DNA from: Dyadobacter psychrophilus
Lineage (GTDB): Bacteria; Bacteroidota; Bacteroidia; Cytophagales; Spirosomataceae
DNA length: 64,000 bases
NCBI RefSeq assembly: GCF_900167945.1
Contig: NZ_FUZA01000008.1
Coordinates: 1-64,000, forward strand
Reading direction: 5' to 3'
Under the pieces are notes generated by a model, which was not told the DNA's origin, did no database searches, and saw only the letters and a program-made list of their open reading frames with translations. Both the position numbers and the translations under genes were made by a program. Position 1 is the stretch's first letter. Every line of letters starts with the position of its first letter. Of the stretch, positions 33,001 to 40,256 are shown piece by piece.

Positions 33001-34340
33001 GAGCCCATAAAGATGAGAGCAGCACCTTCGTTTTGTTCACCATGAGTGAAACTTGGCGCTCCAACAACAACATCACTAAATCCATCTCCATTAATGTCGC
33101 CTGCTCCCGCCACAGATTGTCCAAATGACGCTGTTGCCTGATTTGATTCAATCTTCACCGAAGTTAGGTTTAGACCAAATGCAGAACCGTAATAAATGTA
33201 CGCTGCGCCTTCTTCCGTTTCACTATTCGAATAACCCCATGAACCTACGATAACATCACTAAATCCGTCTCCATTGACATCCCCGGCACTTGACAATGAA
33301 CTTCCGAAGTACGCATTGCCAACATTACTGTCTCCTGTGTAAGTGATGCCATTGTTAACCGTTATTCCAATAGATGAGCCCAAATAGACAAAAAATGCTC
33401 CTTGATTTGGTTTGTTGGCATCATACAAAGGCGCTCCTACAATCACATCACTATACCCATCACCATTCACATCTCCTGCACTTGCAACAGAACTCCCTGC
33501 TTGTGCTCCCAGCTGCTTACCAACCAGCAATGCATTAGCATTGCCCGGATTTCCACTTGAAACAAGCGGATCAATGGTCACAGGATAAGCTGCGGACTTT
33601 GTGTTTACAGCTATTTGTACTAAACCATCTTTGTAAGACAGCGTTGCCGGGAGATCTTTTCCGTTTGCGTCCCAGCATTTTAGGCCGTCATAGGTGAGCT
33701 TTGGTGCATCGTCATTCTTTTCATTTGCATAAAATTCTAGCTTATTGTTAGGCAGCTGCTTGACAATCAGACCCTCGGCGGCCAATTTTACCGCGAGCTC
33801 ATCAGTGCCGCCAGGCGCGTTTTGTACAATGAAATTTTGTCTGACGCCTGCTTCGGTGTTGATATATTCTTCTGTAAGGATGCCTTGTCTGAGTTGGATC
33901 TTGTTTTCGGTAATAACGGTCGCCGTGTCCTCAGATGAGATTGCCAGCTTCCTGCTGTCTGCATATAAACCGTCCAACTTCAAGGTTAACCGGAAGTCAT
34001 GACCTGCGGAGTCAACGCGGTTTTTGATCGTAAAAAGCCCCGGCTTGAAATACGCGCGCAAATTTTGCTTTCTATTTGGACTTTGCGGAATGCCGGAAAC
34101 GGGATCCTTCGTAACATGATACTCCCTCGCTGCAATGCTGCTGTAAATGGTCGCGAGCGTGCTGTCCGGAACATTGCCGTTTTCTGACAATTTCCCTTGT
34201 TTCGATTTGCCTGCTGAGCGCTGTGCTTCCAGCAATTTGGGCTTATGCGGTGAATCGGCTGTTCTGAAATGATAATACCGCATTGCACTGCACGCAACCA
34301 GCAATACAAAAAAAGTGCTTCCTAAGTATTTTTTTCTCAT
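30024..34340 (-). CDS. giant FG-GAP repeat surface protein with T9SS sorting tail
   Basis: Exported protein of 1438 residues. The start has a hydrophobic segment (KKYLGSTFFVLLVACSAMRYY) that could be a lipoprotein or Sec signal. A 250-residue N-terminal part ends in a proline-rich turn (AYPVTIDPLVSS). Then come 14 FG-GAP repeats, each near 62 residues with the calcium-binding core GDVNGDGYSDVIVGAP and a closing strand such as AFIYYGS. Fourteen is twice seven, which suits two adjacent seven-bladed propellers. After about 1200 a fibronectin-like segment (LPVELVRFEAKANEKQVDLT) and a type A sorting tail (LFPNPVTNTLNI to HIIKK) follow. It is probably a surface adhesin or carbohydrate binder. Confidence 0.88.
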   Translation of the reverse strand: MRKKYLGSTFFVLLVACSAMRYYHFRTADSPHKPKLLEAQRSAGKSKQGKLSENGNVPDSTLATIYSSIAAREYHVTKDPVSGIPQSPNRKQNLRAYFKPGLFTIKNRVDSAGHDFRLTLKLDGLYADSRKLAISSEDTATVITENKIQLRQGILTEEYINTEAGVRQNFIVQNAPGGTDELAVKLAAEGLIVKQLPNNKLEFYANEKNDDAPKLTYDGLKCWDANGKDLPATLSYKDGLVQIAVNTKSAAYPVTIDPLVSSGNPGNANALLVGKQLGAQAGSSVASAGDVNGDGYSDVIVGAPLYDANKPNQGAFFVYLGSSIGITVNNGITYTGDSNVGNAYFGSSLSSAGDVNGDGFSDVIVGSWGYSNSETEEGAAYIYYGSAFGLNLTSVKIESNQATASFGQSVAGAGDINGDGFSDVVVGAPSFTHGEQNEGAALIFMGSQSGISSTPSDTLESNQASSYYGQSVACAGDVNGDGFSDLIVGAYFYDNLFSPNLGAAFIYSGASSGIVHSPAMTLFGQQEGSKFGYSVSSAGDLNGDGYSDVIIGSPNYANGQNQEGAVSIHLASSQGIGIQNQAKTLMEGGQAGGAFGSSVACAGDVNGDGFSDVIVGEPGRDNAGNVQEGWAHVYFGSITGSLPAKSFVTSSQAEAELGTSVASAGDVNGDGFSDIIVGAPSYNQVTNDDGIALVFHGSAASVETNFSVQIIANQAGADLGYSVSGAGDVNGDGYDDVIVGAPFYDNGANDEGAAFLYRSDGMGVDLSTMLIISMGQALANFGHSVAAAGDVNSDGYGDVIIGAPLYDLKGVTDCGAGFIYYGSPNGLSVAITNIQYNLTQGARVGWSVSGAGDLNADGFDDIVIGVPSYGTYLKPNVGAFMASYGSKTGIKNGVAYFQLGSQFGSEFGSAVSSAGDINGDGYDDVIIGSFKFNGSANTQEEGAAFVYYGGEDGLGNSGTILDLNKTKALMGWDVAGAGDINGDGFSDVIVGLKNNSNGEANEGAVAIYYGASLGIQKLTPTIIESNQADALMGASVGSADVNGDGYNDILVGSPAYTDDQGKEGAVLVYHGSENGVITSVAAIIGGNHINSGMGYSVSSAGDVNADGIEDVIAGANQFSGTGRAFIYHGNGDGISVNNDRAVRGNLNLYNSDLSTSISKDNLGKDDFGVGLYAKSFLGRNKGKVVWEIIGQGQSFSHASPITNSTQSTGQGNLTDLLTTEVELKSLVDKTDFLNKIRARVRFSPVLAITGQVYGPWRYADAPILADPSTLPVELVRFEAKANEKQVDLTWETASEMNSDYFELQRSNDAKAWEKIGSVYSAGDSKKANSYSFIDFKPQTGANYYRLKMIDKDKTFAYSSIKSVKFEGKPTGLFPNPVTNTLNIDSETLNTEISIYDVSGNEVLRKADENGIKTMDVSPLIPGNYLIKLKDKSFHIIKK

Positions 34341-34485
34341 TCCACTTCATGTTAAAAGTTTGCAAATCTGTTACTCACCGCAGCGCTATTCGCTCAGTTT
34401 TGTCACAAATTTCAGATTTGCATTAACCTCTTACCATTTCGTTGAATGAAAGGTAGCATTCACTTTTTTGCCGGTAAATATTGCC

Positions 34486-36195
34486 TTATCGCACCACTAA
34501 AACCTTCTGCTGCATTACCTTATTCCTCCCGGTCAACCGGACGATATAGATCCCCGTTTCTGTCCCCTGGATCGGGATGCTGAATGGGCCGTTTTTGCTA
34601 ATTTTTTCCGACATGAAGACCTTTCCGGATGTGCTGATAAGCTCCATTTTGGTAAAGGAATCATTGATTACCATGTCGATTATGCCGTTGCTGATAAGTG
34701 AAGGCCTTACGAAGTTTGCGGATAATGCATCGGTTGACTTTACGACAACGATTTTTGAGTATTCAAAGCTGTCGTCCTGGTCAATCATTTTCAGTCTGTA
34801 ATAAAGGTCGCTGGTTAAATCGACAGGATGAGAGAAAGTGTATTGCGAGCCTGAAACAGCGTTTTCACCGCTTACCGTGCCAACCTTTTCAAACTGAACA
34901 GCATTAAAACTTTGTTCTACGTCGAAGCCCCTGAAATCTTCTTCACTCGAAGTTGACCAGGACAATTTTACCCCTTCATTTCCTCGCGTTCCGGAAAAAT
35001 TTACCAATGTCAAAGGCAATTGCGAATCGGATATGATACGATAAATAGTGCTGCCGGTTACCGCATAAATTTCTCCGCTTTGGTCTTCACCTATGTCTGT
35101 AATTCCTGTTACCGTGGAGGTTTCATAGCTTTTGACGGATTCATCCGCGGAAATTTTGTGGATGTCCCCTGAAAAGTAATCCGTGCCGATATACCAGCCA
35201 TACATCAGCGGAGAGCGTGTGCCCCGGTATACCACGCCGCCTACCACGGACCTGCCGCGCGTGCCGTTTGCATATGCATAGGCCGGATCCACATATGGCC
35301 CGGCGGCATCGCATCCCGTCCGGTCAATGTCTGGCGTGGGTATATCGCCTTCAAAACACCGCCAACCGAAATTGGCATTGTTCAGCTGTGCAGGAGTCCG
35401 GTGGTTGATTTCTTCCCTGGCTCCCTGCCCGACGTCCCCGATCCAGATATCGCCGTTAAGCCTGTCGAAACTCCATCGGAAAGGATTTCTTAACCCTAAT
35501 GCATATACCGGGTTGTTGTAGGGATTCCCTGCCGGAATCGCATATTTAACAGGGTTCGTATCCGGAACATTCACATCTATACGGAGAATCTTACCCAAAA
35601 GCACATCCGGATTTTTGGCATTTTGATTGGGGTCATTGCTGCCGCCTCCATCCCCGATTGACAAATACAAGAAACCATCGCTTCCAAAATGCATTTCTCC
35701 CCCATTGTGATTGGTATTAATGGGATGTGGAATTTTAATAACTTCGAAGCCTGTGTTGGGATTTACGGTATTGTTACTGGCGGGGTTAGTGGCCCTGTAT
35801 CTTGCCACCACAAGATCGCCCAGCAGATTGGAATAATAAGCGTAAAAATATCCGTTTGTTTCAAAATCAGGATGAAAAGCAATGCTCAGTAAACCGTCTT
35901 CATTGCCTGTAAGCACAACCTGTCCGTTTTGATTCAAATTAAGAAAAGTGATAGGCGTTCCCAATGCACCGGGCGCAAAAACTTTGATTATACCGCCTCT
36001 TTCAGCAACAAAAATCCGATTGGAACCGTCACCCGCATGTACAAGTTGCATGGCAGACGTGAGGCCTGTGATAAATGGTTTTTGCGTATCGATCGCAACC
36101 TCGGGTGCCTGGGACATTGCCTGACAGATGCAAAGAAACAAGCATGACGAAGTAAGGGAGATTTTGGAAAGAAATTGAAAGTTGAAGTTTTTCAT
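34486..36195 (-). CDS. secreted PQQ-dependent sugar dehydrogenase-like protein with T9SS tail
   Basis: Secreted protein of 569 residues. A signal peptide leads to a glucose/sorbosone dehydrogenase six-bladed propeller (PF07995, about 30-390): FVAERGGIIKVFAPG, GLLSIAFHPDFETNGYFYAYYS, NHNGGEMHFGSDGFLYLSIGDGGG and NPFRWSFDRLNGDIWIGDVG. The HNGG motif and GDGGG loop are the usual PQQ and calcium contacts. It then has the T9SS tail region with GFDVEQSFNAVQFEKVGTV and a C-terminus MVINDSFTKMELIS to KVLVVR. The sugar substrate is unknown. It shares no operon with its neighbours, being 145 bp upstream of the FG-GAP gene. Confidence 0.88.
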   Translation of the reverse strand: MKNFNFQFLSKISLTSSCLFLCICQAMSQAPEVAIDTQKPFITGLTSAMQLVHAGDGSNRIFVAERGGIIKVFAPGALGTPITFLNLNQNGQVVLTGNEDGLLSIAFHPDFETNGYFYAYYSNLLGDLVVARYRATNPASNNTVNPNTGFEVIKIPHPINTNHNGGEMHFGSDGFLYLSIGDGGGSNDPNQNAKNPDVLLGKILRIDVNVPDTNPVKYAIPAGNPYNNPVYALGLRNPFRWSFDRLNGDIWIGDVGQGAREEINHRTPAQLNNANFGWRCFEGDIPTPDIDRTGCDAAGPYVDPAYAYANGTRGRSVVGGVVYRGTRSPLMYGWYIGTDYFSGDIHKISADESVKSYETSTVTGITDIGEDQSGEIYAVTGSTIYRIISDSQLPLTLVNFSGTRGNEGVKLSWSTSSEEDFRGFDVEQSFNAVQFEKVGTVSGENAVSGSQYTFSHPVDLTSDLYYRLKMIDQDDSFEYSKIVVVKSTDALSANFVRPSLISNGIIDMVINDSFTKMELISTSGKVFMSEKISKNGPFSIPIQGTETGIYIVRLTGRNKVMQQKVLVVR

Positions 36196-36288
36196 AAGCC
36201 AGATAGATTTTAGTAATATTTCTACAATTGCCTTGCATTAATACTACAATATCTGTGCCTTAATGTAACCAACAGCGATTTTAAACAG

Positions 36289-36323
36289 AAAGGCCGTCTG
36301 AATGTAAAATCAGAGGGCCCTTT
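36289..36323 (-). terminator. terminator downstream of purM
   Basis: AAAGGCCGTCTGA (36289-36301) pairs with TCAGAGGGCCCTTT (36310-36323) apart from one bulge and one mismatch. Reading from purM it is followed by T-rich sequence. Confidence 0.5.
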
Positions 36324-36345
36324 ATCTTCTAGTGCTTAAATGTTG

Positions 36346-37518
36346 CTAGTTATACTGAAACTCCCCGAATTCACTCGTAATAGTGAGTCTTTTCGTTTCA
36401 GAAGCTTCTACCCTGCCTACAATCTGGGCATCGATTCCAAATGATTTCGAAATTTCAATAACCCTCTCTGCATGTTGCGGAGAAAGGTAAATTTCGAGTC
36501 TGTGCCCCATATTGAACACTTTATACATTTCCTGCCAGTCGGTTCCACTTTCTTCCTGGATCATTTTGAACAGTGGCGGGACTGGAAGTAGGTTATCCTT
36601 GACAATGTGAAGGTTGTCAACAAAATGTAGAATTTTTGTCTGAGCGCCTCCGCTGCAATGCACCATGCCATGAATTTCTGATCTCATTTCTTCCAGCAAT
36701 GCCTTAGCGACAGGAGCATAAGTCCTTGTAGGTGAAAGCACAAGCTGGCCCACATTCAATGGCGTTCCCTCTACGGGATCGGTCAGTTTCTTTGTTCCGC
36801 TATAAATCAGATCCTGGCTTACTTCAGGGTCGTAGCTTTCCGGGTATTTTGTTGCGAGATATTTACCTAAAACATCATGACGGGCAGAAGTAAGGCCGTT
36901 GCTACCCATTCCACCATTATATATTTGCTCGTATGTTGCTTGTCCGCAGGATGCAAGCCCAACAATCACGTCACCGGCGGCAATGTTTGCATTATCAACG
37001 ACTTCCGACCTTTTCATCCGCGCAATCACTGTGCTGTTTACCGTAACCGTCCGAACCAGATCACCCACATCGGCTGTTTCGCCGCCTGTGCTGTAAATTT
37101 CGACGCCATAGCTGCGCAACATTTCCAGAACTTCCTCCGCACCATTGATCACCTCAGCGATCACCTCACCTGGAATCCGGTTTTTGTTACGGTCAATGGT
37201 CGACGAATATAACATCGGCCCGGTTGCTCCCACGCACAAAAGATCATCCGTATTCATCACGATCGCATCTTGCGCAATGCCTTTCCAAACAGAAATATCG
37301 CCGGTTTCTTTCCAATACAGATAAGCCAGGGATGTTTTTGTCCCCGCCCCGTCGGCGTGCATAATGGTGCAATATTCCGGATCGCCGGCCAAAGTATCGG
37401 GTACGATTTTGCAAAAAGCTTTTGGAAAAAGCCCTTTATCTATCTTTTCAATTGCCTTATGCACATCTTCTTTGGAAGCCGAGACACCGCGTTGGAGATA
37501 ACGGTCGGTAGTTTTCAT
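36346..37518 (-). CDS. purM: phosphoribosylformylglycinamidine cyclo-ligase (AIR synthase)
   Basis: Fifth step of purine synthesis: ATP-dependent ring closure of FGAM to AIR in the cytoplasm. The protein has 390 residues, the longer form usual in Bacteroidota (other phyla about 345). YCTIMHADGAGTKTSLAYLYW, DDLLCVGATGPMLYSSTIDRN, IYSTGGETADVGDLVRTVTV and VHCSGGAQTKILHFVDNL are the PurM nucleotide-binding and dimer blocks. It stands alone between terminators. A perfect -7 element TATTTTTG (minus strand, 37544-37551) lies 25 bp upstream of the ATG, but a -33 element is not clear. Confidence 0.93.
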   Translation of the reverse strand: MKTTDRYLQRGVSASKEDVHKAIEKIDKGLFPKAFCKIVPDTLAGDPEYCTIMHADGAGTKTSLAYLYWKETGDISVWKGIAQDAIVMNTDDLLCVGATGPMLYSSTIDRNKNRIPGEVIAEVINGAEEVLEMLRSYGVEIYSTGGETADVGDLVRTVTVNSTVIARMKRSEVVDNANIAAGDVIVGLASCGQATYEQIYNGGMGSNGLTSARHDVLGKYLATKYPESYDPEVSQDLIYSGTKKLTDPVEGTPLNVGQLVLSPTRTYAPVAKALLEEMRSEIHGMVHCSGGAQTKILHFVDNLHIVKDNLLPVPPLFKMIQEESGTDWQEMYKVFNMGHRLEIYLSPQHAERVIEISKSFGIDAQIVGRVEASETKRLTITSEFGEFQYN

Positions 37519-37573
37519 TTGAGCGTATTTAATAAATTTGGCACAAAAATAGCAAAAATCCCCCTATTAATGT

Positions 37574-37593
37574 CCGTTCACTTAAGTGAACGG
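37574..37593. repeat. REP-like palindrome, 3' side of RAYT
   Basis: Perfect 20-bp palindrome CCGTTCACTTAAGTGAACGG across the stop codon of the RAYT gene. It shares the frame CCGT-N12-ACGG and a CTTAAG core with the palindrome at 54681-54700. Confidence 0.7.
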
Positions 37594-38045
37594 CTAGTGG
37601 GTGAGGGCGATTGCGGGTTGGCTGGTTCCCATCCGTATTTTTTCATAAATCTTTCATTTTCTTGTTTAAATGACTGCTTGCGGTGATGCTCTTCCTGGTT
37701 TTTAATATAATTTCTCACAATTTCTACATGTCGCTCACTTACGCTGACCGCCCAATAATCATCCTGCCACATAAATTTCCGTTTCGTCAATTTATTTTTA
37801 TTAATCCAAAAAGATGATTCTCCCTTTATAAGCTGTGCGACTTTACTGATGGTCTGTTCTCTAGATAAAGAAACCAAGCAATGCGCATGATCTGTATATC
37901 CGTTCACGGCATCCAAAAAAATATCCTTCTCCCAAGCATTCTTATGCATATGCGCAAAGACATTTTTCCGGATTGAATCATTTAAAAACGGGTGCCTATA
38001 CTTTGTCGCAAATACCATGTGAACCCAAACTCTCGTCCAACTCAT
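37578..38045 (-). CDS. RAYT-type single-copy Y1 transposase (REP-associated)
   Basis: Protein of 155 residues of the IS200-like Y1 transposase family (PF01797). It has the HUH metal site His53-Ala-His55 in YTDHAHCLVSL and the catalytic Tyr113 in VRNYIKNQEEHH, plus VWVHMVFATKYRHPFL at the start. It lacks an accessory tnpB and terminal IS hairpins, and is flanked by two 20-bp palindromes of one family. That pattern defines RAYT proteins, which act on REP palindromes in single-stranded DNA and are usually vertically kept single genes. The C-terminal 30 residues are basic. Activity is presumed from intact residues. Confidence 0.85.
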   Translation of the reverse strand: MSWTRVWVHMVFATKYRHPFLNDSIRKNVFAHMHKNAWEKDIFLDAVNGYTDHAHCLVSLSREQTISKVAQLIKGESSFWINKNKLTKRKFMWQDDYWAVSVSERHVEIVRNYIKNQEEHHRKQSFKQENERFMKKYGWEPANPQSPSPTSRSLK

Positions 38046-38116
38046 AATGAATAATGATTAATTGAAATATTCATTAGACGGTAATCGGTAACCTCGGTCA
38101 CATCACAAAAGTATCC

Positions 38117-38136
38117 CCGTCATTTTCAAATGACGG
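38117..38136. repeat. REP-like palindrome, 5' side of RAYT
   Basis: CCGTCATTT-TC-AAATGACGG, a 9-bp perfect stem of the same CCGT...ACGG frame and 20-bp length as the element on the other side of the RAYT gene. It lies 72 bp upstream of the RAYT start and within the argH leader, where it could also act as a terminator of antisense reading. Confidence 0.6.
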
Positions 38137-38154
38137 TTTATACCCATTTGCTTG

Positions 38155-38162
38155 TAAATTTG
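38155..38162 (+). promoter_or_regulatory. argH -7 element candidate
   Basis: TAAATTTG matches the TAnnTTTG consensus and lies 39 bp before the argH start. No TTG is found at the usual -33 distance, so the call is tentative. Confidence 0.4.
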
Positions 38163-38201
38163 TAATGTCAATATCATCTTCTACTTCAATTTACAAGTGC
38201 T

Positions 38202-39539
38202 TTGAAACTCTGGCAAAAAGAAAATACGGTTACTTCTGAAAAAATAGAAAAATTTACCGTCGGACGGGATCGCGAAATGGATCTCAACCTGGCGGAATAT
38301 GATGTACTGGGCAATCTGGCACATGCTAAAATGCTGGAAACCATTGGGCTATTAACCGCTGAGGACCTCAGCGCGTTGGAGCAGGAACTTAAAGTAATTC
38401 ACTCCCAGATTCAACAAGGCCACTTCGCGATTGAAGATGGCGTAGAAGATGTCCATTCACAAGTGGAATTGCAACTGACCCGCAAGCTGGGCGACACCGG
38501 CAAAAAAATCCATAGCGGCCGCTCGCGCAACGACCAGGTGCTGGTGGACATGAAATTGTACACGCGTGCCCGGCTTTTTGAAGTGGTTCAGGCCACAGAA
38601 AAGCTTTTCGACGTGCTGGTAAGGCGTTCTGAAGAACACAAAAATGATCTTTTACCCGGCTACACCCATTTGCAGATCGCTATGCCTTCCTCATTTGGCT
38701 TGTGGTTTGGTGCTTATGCAGAAGGGCTGATTGATGATGTGATCCAGTTAAATGCCGCTTACCGACTTGCTAACCGCAATCCATTAGGTTCGGGTGCAGG
38801 ATATGGCTCCTCTTTCCCTTTAAACAGAAAATTAACCACAGAATTGCTGGGCTTTGAAGGGATGCACCATAATGTGGTGTACGCCCAAATGAGCCGTGGG
38901 CGCACGGAACAGGCCGCATTAACAGCCATTGCTTCGCTGGCGGCAACCGTTTCCAGATTAGCGATGGACGTTTGCCTTTATAACAGCCAGAATTTCAGCT
39001 TCATCGTTTTACCCGACGACCTCACAACCGGAAGCAGCATTATGCCGCACAAAAAGAATCCGGACGTGGCGGAATTGCTTCGCGCCAAGACAAACCGGAT
39101 GAAAGCATTACCGATGGAAGTGACGATGGTTCTGAGTAACCTGCCGTCTGGTTATCATCGTGATATGCAGCTTTTGAAAGAGATTCTAATGCCTGCTTTC
39201 GATGAAATCCTAGATTGTCTGGACATTGCCGCCTTTATGCTGGAAAATATGAAGGTGAAGCAAAACCTGTTGGATGACGCCAAATATGATCTGCTTTTCA
39301 GCGTTGAACGTGTTAATGAGTTAGTGATCCATGGTGTTCCTTTCCGGGACGCATACCGCCAGGTCGGCAGTGAAATTGGAGATGGAACATATGCTGCTCC
39401 GCGTGATTTGAAACACACGCATGAAGGAAGCATTGGAAACTTGCAAACCATAGAAATCCAGGAGCGTATGAAGTATGAGATCGCCGCTTTTGGATACGAC
39501 AAGGTTACAGAAGCATTGGAAAAATTATTGCGGGGTTAA
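38202..39539 (+). CDS. argH: argininosuccinate lyase (TTG start)
   Basis: Last step of arginine synthesis, splitting argininosuccinate into arginine and fumarate. The protein has 445 residues and is tetrameric in the family. SGRSRNDQVLVDMKLY, LPGYTHLQIAMPSSFG and the signature GSSIMPHKKNPDVAELLRAK (about 275-294, with the catalytic Ser loop) are all present. The reading frame starts at TTG because the conserved start MKLWQKEN begins there and no ATG lies upstream in frame; a stop is close behind. The redoxin gene follows by 15 bp. The other arginine genes are not here except argB 12 kb away. Confidence 0.94.
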   Translation: MKLWQKENTVTSEKIEKFTVGRDREMDLNLAEYDVLGNLAHAKMLETIGLLTAEDLSALEQELKVIHSQIQQGHFAIEDGVEDVHSQVELQLTRKLGDTGKKIHSGRSRNDQVLVDMKLYTRARLFEVVQATEKLFDVLVRRSEEHKNDLLPGYTHLQIAMPSSFGLWFGAYAEGLIDDVIQLNAAYRLANRNPLGSGAGYGSSFPLNRKLTTELLGFEGMHHNVVYAQMSRGRTEQAALTAIASLAATVSRLAMDVCLYNSQNFSFIVLPDDLTTGSSIMPHKKNPDVAELLRAKTNRMKALPMEVTMVLSNLPSGYHRDMQLLKEILMPAFDEILDCLDIAAFMLENMKVKQNLLDDAKYDLLFSVERVNELVIHGVPFRDAYRQVGSEIGDGTYAAPRDLKHTHEGSIGNLQTIEIQERMKYEIAAFGYDKVTEALEKLLRG

Positions 39540-39554
39540 TCAAAGGATTGTGAT

Positions 39555-40094
39555 ATGTGGCGGAAGATAATTGTGCTGTTTCTGGCTATTACTTTGTTCT
39601 CGTTTGAGAATGCTGGACCGGGTTCCCTGGCAAAAAATCTGTCAGCACAGCCTTTAAAAGTGATCCTTTTTCTTGATCCCGAATGTCCGGTTTCTAATGC
39701 TTATATGAAGGAAATAAAGAGCATTTACGCTGATTATAGTGCCAAAGGAGTTAGTTTCGAAGCTTATTTTCCAATGGAAACAGTGACAGAAAAAGACATT
39801 CAAGCATTTTTAAAAAAATATAACGCAACATTCCCCGGCTTTCCCGATCCTGAGCTGCGAAAAGCAAAACGCTACAAAGCGACCGTAATGCCGGAAGTTG
39901 TTTTGTTGAATGAAGCTGGCGTTACTGTTTACCAGGGTGCAATCGACAACTGGTTTTACGCATTGGGAAAAAGCCGGCCAAAAGCCACGGAGCTTTATCT
40001 GAGAAATGCGTTGGAAGCAACGTTGAATGGTAATCCGATGATGCAAAGCAAAACACAGGCAATCGGCTGTTTGATCAATATGAAGCTGGATTGA
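39555..40094 (+). CDS. secreted redoxin-like protein
   Basis: Exported thioredoxin-fold protein of 179 residues with N-terminal hydrophobic signal (RKIIVLFLAITLFSFE). LKVILFLDPECPVSNAYMKE places a single Cys44 at the usual redox site, without the second Cys of CxxC; KRYKATVMPEVVLL gives the conserved cis-Pro. The tail KTQAIGCLINMKL has another Cys (172). The combination C-P-x-S-N plus a terminal GC resembles the redoxin halves that in Planctomycetes and Acidobacteria are fused to cytochrome c/copper-monooxygenase domains like those at 50.2 kb. It follows argH by 15 bp, and the link to arginine synthesis is likely only positional. Confidence 0.78.
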   Translation: MWRKIIVLFLAITLFSFENAGPGSLAKNLSAQPLKVILFLDPECPVSNAYMKEIKSIYADYSAKGVSFEAYFPMETVTEKDIQAFLKKYNATFPGFPDPELRKAKRYKATVMPEVVLLNEAGVTVYQGAIDNWFYALGKSRPKATELYLRNALEATLNGNPMMQSKTQAIGCLINMKLD

Positions 40095-40195
40095 TAGCGG
40101 GTAGGATGTTGTTTCATCCCTCCGGGATTTGCATTTCGCAACCCTTATTATTTGCTACCAATATTGCGTCGCGCTGCGACTTTTAGAAAATGCAA

Positions 40196-40229
40196 AAAAA
40201 GAGGCAGGCCAAGCGGCCCGCCTCTTTTT
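40196..40229. terminator. bidirectional terminator
   Basis: AAAAAGAGGCAGGCC (40196-40210) and GGCCCGCCTCTTTTT (40215-40229) form a 15-position stem with one A-C mismatch and a 4-nt loop, between the converging redoxin and SusD genes. Confidence 0.88.
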
Positions 40230-40256
40230 ACTATAACTAAATCTAAAAATATAAAA

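Noticed and set aside
30024-34340. CRISPR-like or tandem DNA repeat array
   Set aside because: The repetition is at protein level (FG-GAP blades) with diverged codons and no constant spacer.
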